NCBI RefSeq assembly: GCF_001748145.1
Contig: NZ_BCQA01000002.1
Coordinates: forward strand, 303,501-367,500
Source: Bosea sp. BIWAKO-01
Lineage (GTDB): Bacteria; Pseudomonadota; Alphaproteobacteria; Rhizobiales; Beijerinckiaceae
DNA: 64,000 bases
Direction: 5' to 3'
Position numbers and translations under genes: made by a program. Below the pieces are notes generated by a model, which worked only from the letters and a program-made list of their open reading frames with translations, was not told where the DNA came from and did not search any database. Positions 61,542 through 64,000 of this stretch are shown one piece after another (the stretch's first letter is position 1; every line of letters begins with the position of its first letter).

Positions 61542-62318
61542 CTAGTTGGTGCGCTGAGGGCGTGCCTCGAAATCGGCGATGAAATCCGCCAGCTCAGTCA
61601 GCCGACGCAATTCCAGGCCGCTATCTGAAGCCTCGGCGCGGATAGCAAAGATCGCTTCGCCGGTAGCCCGAACCAACGGAGCGAATTCAGGCAGCATAAA
61701 GCTGATAAGCATCGTCTTGAGCGTCTCTTCTGCGTCGCCGTAGCGACTGAGATACAGCCGTACACCCTCGGTGGTCTCTTCTGTTGAGGCGCCGTGCAGT
61801 TGCCCATAGGCATCCGCAGCTGCCCAAATAGCAGCGTGGAATGCCAACTTGTTTTCGACCATCCGGTCAGCGCCGCCACCAAGTTTGGCGCTAATCGAAG
61901 CTGCCGTGGTAATCATGTCGAGGAAGTCTTCCAGGCGAGCAGCGACCACCTCTGCCTTGGACGTTTGCGGCTTTCGGGGGAAAAAGTTGAACACAGGTGC
62001 TTCTGTCGCAGACGGCGGCGAAAATTCCGGAGTTTCGCTAACACGCCACCTCGAATGGCAGCTTGTGCTTTGTAGCCATTGATTTGCTATTGTCAGCCAA
62101 TTGCCACCAATAGGCGATAATGGCACGCCGGAATACACTGAGCGAAACAGTAAGGCAAAGTGGCAAGCCCGGGAGGTAAAGCAACACGGCAGGTATCGGC
62201 CAAGTCCGCTTCCAACGCCCAGTTTACCGTCAGAAAAAGTGATTGATAGGGACGCTTTGCAAAATGTGGACGGTGCCCTACGCTTTGATCGGACGCCCCA
62301 ATAAAGCAATGGGAACAA
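61542..62318 (-). CDS. Hypothetical protein, N-terminus uncertain
   Basis: The C-terminal about 150 residues look like a real helical protein (LEDFLDMITTAASISAKLGGG, RLYLSRYGDAEETLKTML, LVRATGEAIFAIRAEA), but the N-terminal part of the frame, upstream of about 62,050, looks unlike protein and the start codon is not clear. I do not recognise a family. It is divergent from the cold-shock gene at 62,321. Confidence 0.4.
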   Translation of the reverse strand: MFPLLYWGVRSKRRAPSTFCKASLSITFSDGKLGVGSGLGRYLPCCFTSRACHFALLFRSVYSGVPLSPIGGNWLTIANQWLQSTSCHSRWRVSETPEFSPPSATEAPVFNFFPRKPQTSKAEVVAARLEDFLDMITTAASISAKLGGGADRMVENKLAFHAAIWAAADAYGQLHGASTEETTEGVRLYLSRYGDAEETLKTMLISFMLPEFAPLVRATGEAIFAIRAEASDSGLELRRLTELADFIADFEARPQRTN

Positions 62319-62320
62319 GA

Positions 62321-62527
62321 ATGGCGAATGGAACGGTCAAGTGGTATAACGAAACCAAAGGTTATGGTTTCATTGCTCCCGACACAGGTGGTAAGGACGT
62401 TTTCGTCCACGCGACTGCCTTGGAGCGCGCCGGTCTTCGGGGCTTAGCCGAAGGTCAGAAGATCACCTATGATTTGGAAGCCGACCGTCGTAGCGGCAAA
62501 GAGTCTGCTGCTAATCTTAAAGTTTGA
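62321..62527 (+). CDS. Cold-shock protein
   Basis: A 68-residue CspA-type protein starting MANGTVKWYNETKGYGFI, with RNP1 KGYGFI and RNP2 VFVHAT, and ending AANLKV. It differs clearly from the csp at 50,234, so the two are not recent duplicates. It is convergent with the MucR-like gene. Confidence 0.95.
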   Translation: MANGTVKWYNETKGYGFIAPDTGGKDVFVHATALERAGLRGLAEGQKITYDLEADRRSGKESAANLKV

Positions 62528-62535
62528 GAATGGGA

Positions 62536-62565
62536 AGCCGTCCGATGTTTTTACACCGGGCGGCT
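62536..62565. terminator. Hairpin between convergent csp and MucR genes
   Basis: AGCCGTCCG at 62536-62544 and CGGGCGGCT at 62557-62565 pair with one mismatch and surround a T-rich loop. It lies between the convergent gene ends and overlaps the MucR stop. Confidence 0.4.
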
Positions 62566-63024
62566 ATTCTCTTGATGACACGTTCGGACTCCGGCGGCCG
62601 TCAGGCAACCCGTGAGCGCTTCCGCCTGACCAAGCCCCATCTTCTTGGCAAGCTGTGATCGAGCCTCGGCGTATGCTGGGGCTACCATCGGATAATCTGG
62701 GGGTAAGTCCCACATCTTCCGATAATCCTCAGGTGACAGATTGTAAGAGGACCGCAGATGACGCTTGAGGCTCCTGAAGCTGCGGCCATCGTTTAGACAG
62801 ATCAAATAATTGGGCGTGATCGACTTCTTGATCGGAACCGCGGGCTCGCGCTTCTCCTCAATAGGAGCGACGACCTCGGGCGACGTCACCTTCCCGAGCG
62901 ACTGATATACCTTCGCGATTAAGTCTGGCAGTTCGGTAGCGGGTACCGAATTGTGGCTTACAAAAGCGGAAACAATATCCGCCGTTAGATCAACCAATTT
63001 CGGAGCTTCGGTTCTCGGGTCCAT
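62551..63024 (-). CDS. MucR/Ros-family transcriptional regulator
   Basis: A 157-residue protein with the Ros/MucR zinc-finger region ICLNDGRSFRSLKRHLRSSYN (residues about 75-95, Cys76, Asp79, His89) followed by LSPEDYRKMWDLPPDYPMV and a KKMGLGQ stretch. MucR regulators are global repressors in rhizobia and brucellae. The second His of the usual THY is Ser here, so zinc may be held differently or not at all. The ATG at 63024 gives normal length; its C-terminus is longer than common. It stands between csp and the IS66 transposase. Confidence 0.88.
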   Translation of the reverse strand: MDPRTEAPKLVDLTADIVSAFVSHNSVPATELPDLIAKVYQSLGKVTSPEVVAPIEEKREPAVPIKKSITPNYLICLNDGRSFRSLKRHLRSSYNLSPEDYRKMWDLPPDYPMVAPAYAEARSQLAKKMGLGQAEALTGCLTAAGVRTCHQENSRPV

Positions 63025-63095
63025 TGGGGGGGCCTCTATGTTATATTGCTGGCTCTCCACACCAGCATCCTGTCGATCCGCCGTAACCGCTGTTC

Positions 63096-64000
63096 TCAGG
63101 CCACGGCCTTGAGTGGTTGGGGCGCGTAGGCCCAAGGCAGCAGATCGTCGATCTGGCTCTGGGGATGGCCGGCGACGATGCGGGCGATGACGTCGCCGAG
63201 ATAGGCTTGTGGGTCGGCGGCGTTGAGCTTGCAGGTCTCCACGAGCGAGGCGATGACGGCCCAGTGCTCGCCGCCGCCGTCGGAGCCGGCAAAGAGCGCG
63301 TTTTTGCGATTGAGCGCGATCGGCCGGATGGCGCGCTCGACCACGTTGGAGTCGATCTCGACACGGCCGTCGTCGAGGAAGCGGGTGAGGCCCTGCCAGC
63401 GCGAGAGGGCATAGCGGATGGCCTCGGCGAGTTTGCTCTTCTGGCTGACGAGGCCGAGCTTCTCCTTGAGCCACGGCTCCAGCGCCGCGACGATGGGGCG
63501 GCTCCTGGCCTGCCGGGCGGCACGACGTTCCTCGGCCGAGCAGCCGCGGATGTCGGCCTCGACCTGGTAGAGCGCCGCGATACGCGCGAGGGCTTCCCTG
63601 GCGATCGGCGCCGGGCCGGATTGGGCGAGCTCGTAGAACTTGCGCCGGGCGTGGCTCCAGCAGAAGGCCAGGCTCACCGCGTTGCGCTCGGCCAGGACCT
63701 TGTAGCCAGCGTAGCGATCGACCTGCAGCGTGCCCACGAAGCCCTGAAGATGCCGGATCGGCTGCTCGGCCTTGCGGTCGGGAGCATAGAGATAGGCCAC
63801 GCCAGGCGGATCCGATCCATCCCAGGGCCTGTCGTCACGAGCATAGGCGAAGAGCTGGCCGGTCTTGGTCCGGCCACGGCCCGGATCGAGCACCGGCGCC
63901 GTGGTCTCATCGGCGAAGAGTTTGTCCGACGCCTTCAGGCGCTCGAACAGCCGCGCATGGACGGGCCGCAGCAGGAAGGCAGCCTTGCCGACCCAGTCGG
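63096..64000 (-). CDS. IS66-family transposase (TnpC), runs off the window
   Basis: The C-terminal about 300 residues of an IS66 transposase. The segment LFADETTAPVLDPGRG with the first Asp, then QVDRYAGYKVL, CWSHARRKF, and the C-terminal NVVERAIRPIALNRKNALFAGSD with Glu are typical. The 5' part lies beyond 64,000, so tnpA and tnpB are not visible. No inverted repeat was identified at the left end. Confidence 0.9.
   Translation of the reverse strand, partial: DWVGKAAFLLRPVHARLFERLKASDKLFADETTAPVLDPGRGRTKTGQLFAYARDDRPWDGSDPPGVAYLYAPDRKAEQPIRHLQGFVGTLQVDRYAGYKVLAERNAVSLAFCWSHARRKFYELAQSGPAPIAREALARIAALYQVEADIRGCSAEERRAARQARSRPIVAALEPWLKEKLGLVSQKSKLAEAIRYALSRWQGLTRFLDDGRVEIDSNVVERAIRPIALNRKNALFAGSDGGGEHWAVIASLVETCKLNAADPQAYLGDVIARIVAGHPQSQIDDLLPWAYAPQPLKAVA

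Noticed and set aside
63920..63940. TTTGTCCGAC sequence resembling the GntR operator
   Set aside because: It lies inside the transposase coding region and is only a half-site.
1..64000. CRISPR array or prophage
   Set aside because: No regularly spaced repeats, cas-like genes or phage structural genes were seen.

Overview
The window looks like an accessory replicon (megaplasmid or genomic island) of a high-GC alphaproteobacterium, most likely Hyphomicrobiales (rhizobia/Bosea/Methylobacterium-like). This is inferred from the DUF1403-ScpB pair, a MucR-type regulator, a CtrA paralogue, IS6/IS66/IS5/IS21 family sequences, many acyl-CoA and ABC uptake genes, and dispersed non-coding repeats. No rRNA gene, convincing tRNA, CRISPR array, phage module or replication origin was seen.

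Layout. 1-2.2 kb: DUF1403 end, scpB, then broken csp and araC pieces. 2.2-5.6 kb: an IS6-family element that truncates an SDR gene, a second SDR, and a divergent LysR gene with a frameshift. 6.0-7.8 kb: an orphan Rieske protein with a long helical C-terminus. 8.3-28.9 kb: a large CoA-dependent carboxylic-acid degradation cluster with a FadR-type GntR regulator, MaoC hydratase, SDRs, APH-type kinase, CoA ligase, DUF35 plus thiolase-fold pair, two acyl-CoA dehydrogenases, a FadJ-like bifunctional enzyme, a branched-chain-amino-acid-type ABC importer, enoyl-CoA hydratase and thiolase. Palindromes of the type TTGTCCGACAA lie before its transcription units, so I read the cluster as one regulon. 29-35 kb: an orphan 437-residue-frame protein, two SDRs, and an old yellow enzyme divergent from a LysR regulator. 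35.8-47.1 kb: an amine/hydroxy-acid catabolic cluster with a PuuB-like oxidase, two 2-hydroxy-acid dehydrogenases, a polyamine-type ABC importer, a PuuR-like XRE-cupin regulator, a PuuC-like aldehyde dehydrogenase and a DapA-family lyase. 47.5-59.7 kb: scattered single genes (two small proteins, sdaA, csp, EamA exporter, RecD2 helicase, DUF6295, dienelactone hydrolase, CBS protein, glutaminase, DUF533) among scpB remnants. 59.9-64 kb: CtrA paralogue, decayed IS5, an unknown gene, csp, MucR-like regulator and an IS66 transposase running off the end.

How it works together. The two catabolic clusters each hold importer, enzymes and regulator, so each could be a self-contained uptake-and-degradation unit. 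In the first, an imported acid would be CoA-activated, oxidised or hydrated, possibly phosphorylated and eliminated (APH plus ACAD10/11-like pair), and cleaved by a thiolase and possibly a retro-aldolase. In the second, an amine would be oxidised to an aldehyde and then an acid, while hydroxy acids are oxidised to 2-oxo acids for the lyase. The rest is a mosaic shaped by insertion sequences and repeated segments: three scpB-like loci, two csp loci that are decayed in complementary ways, and a repeat family with about five copies.
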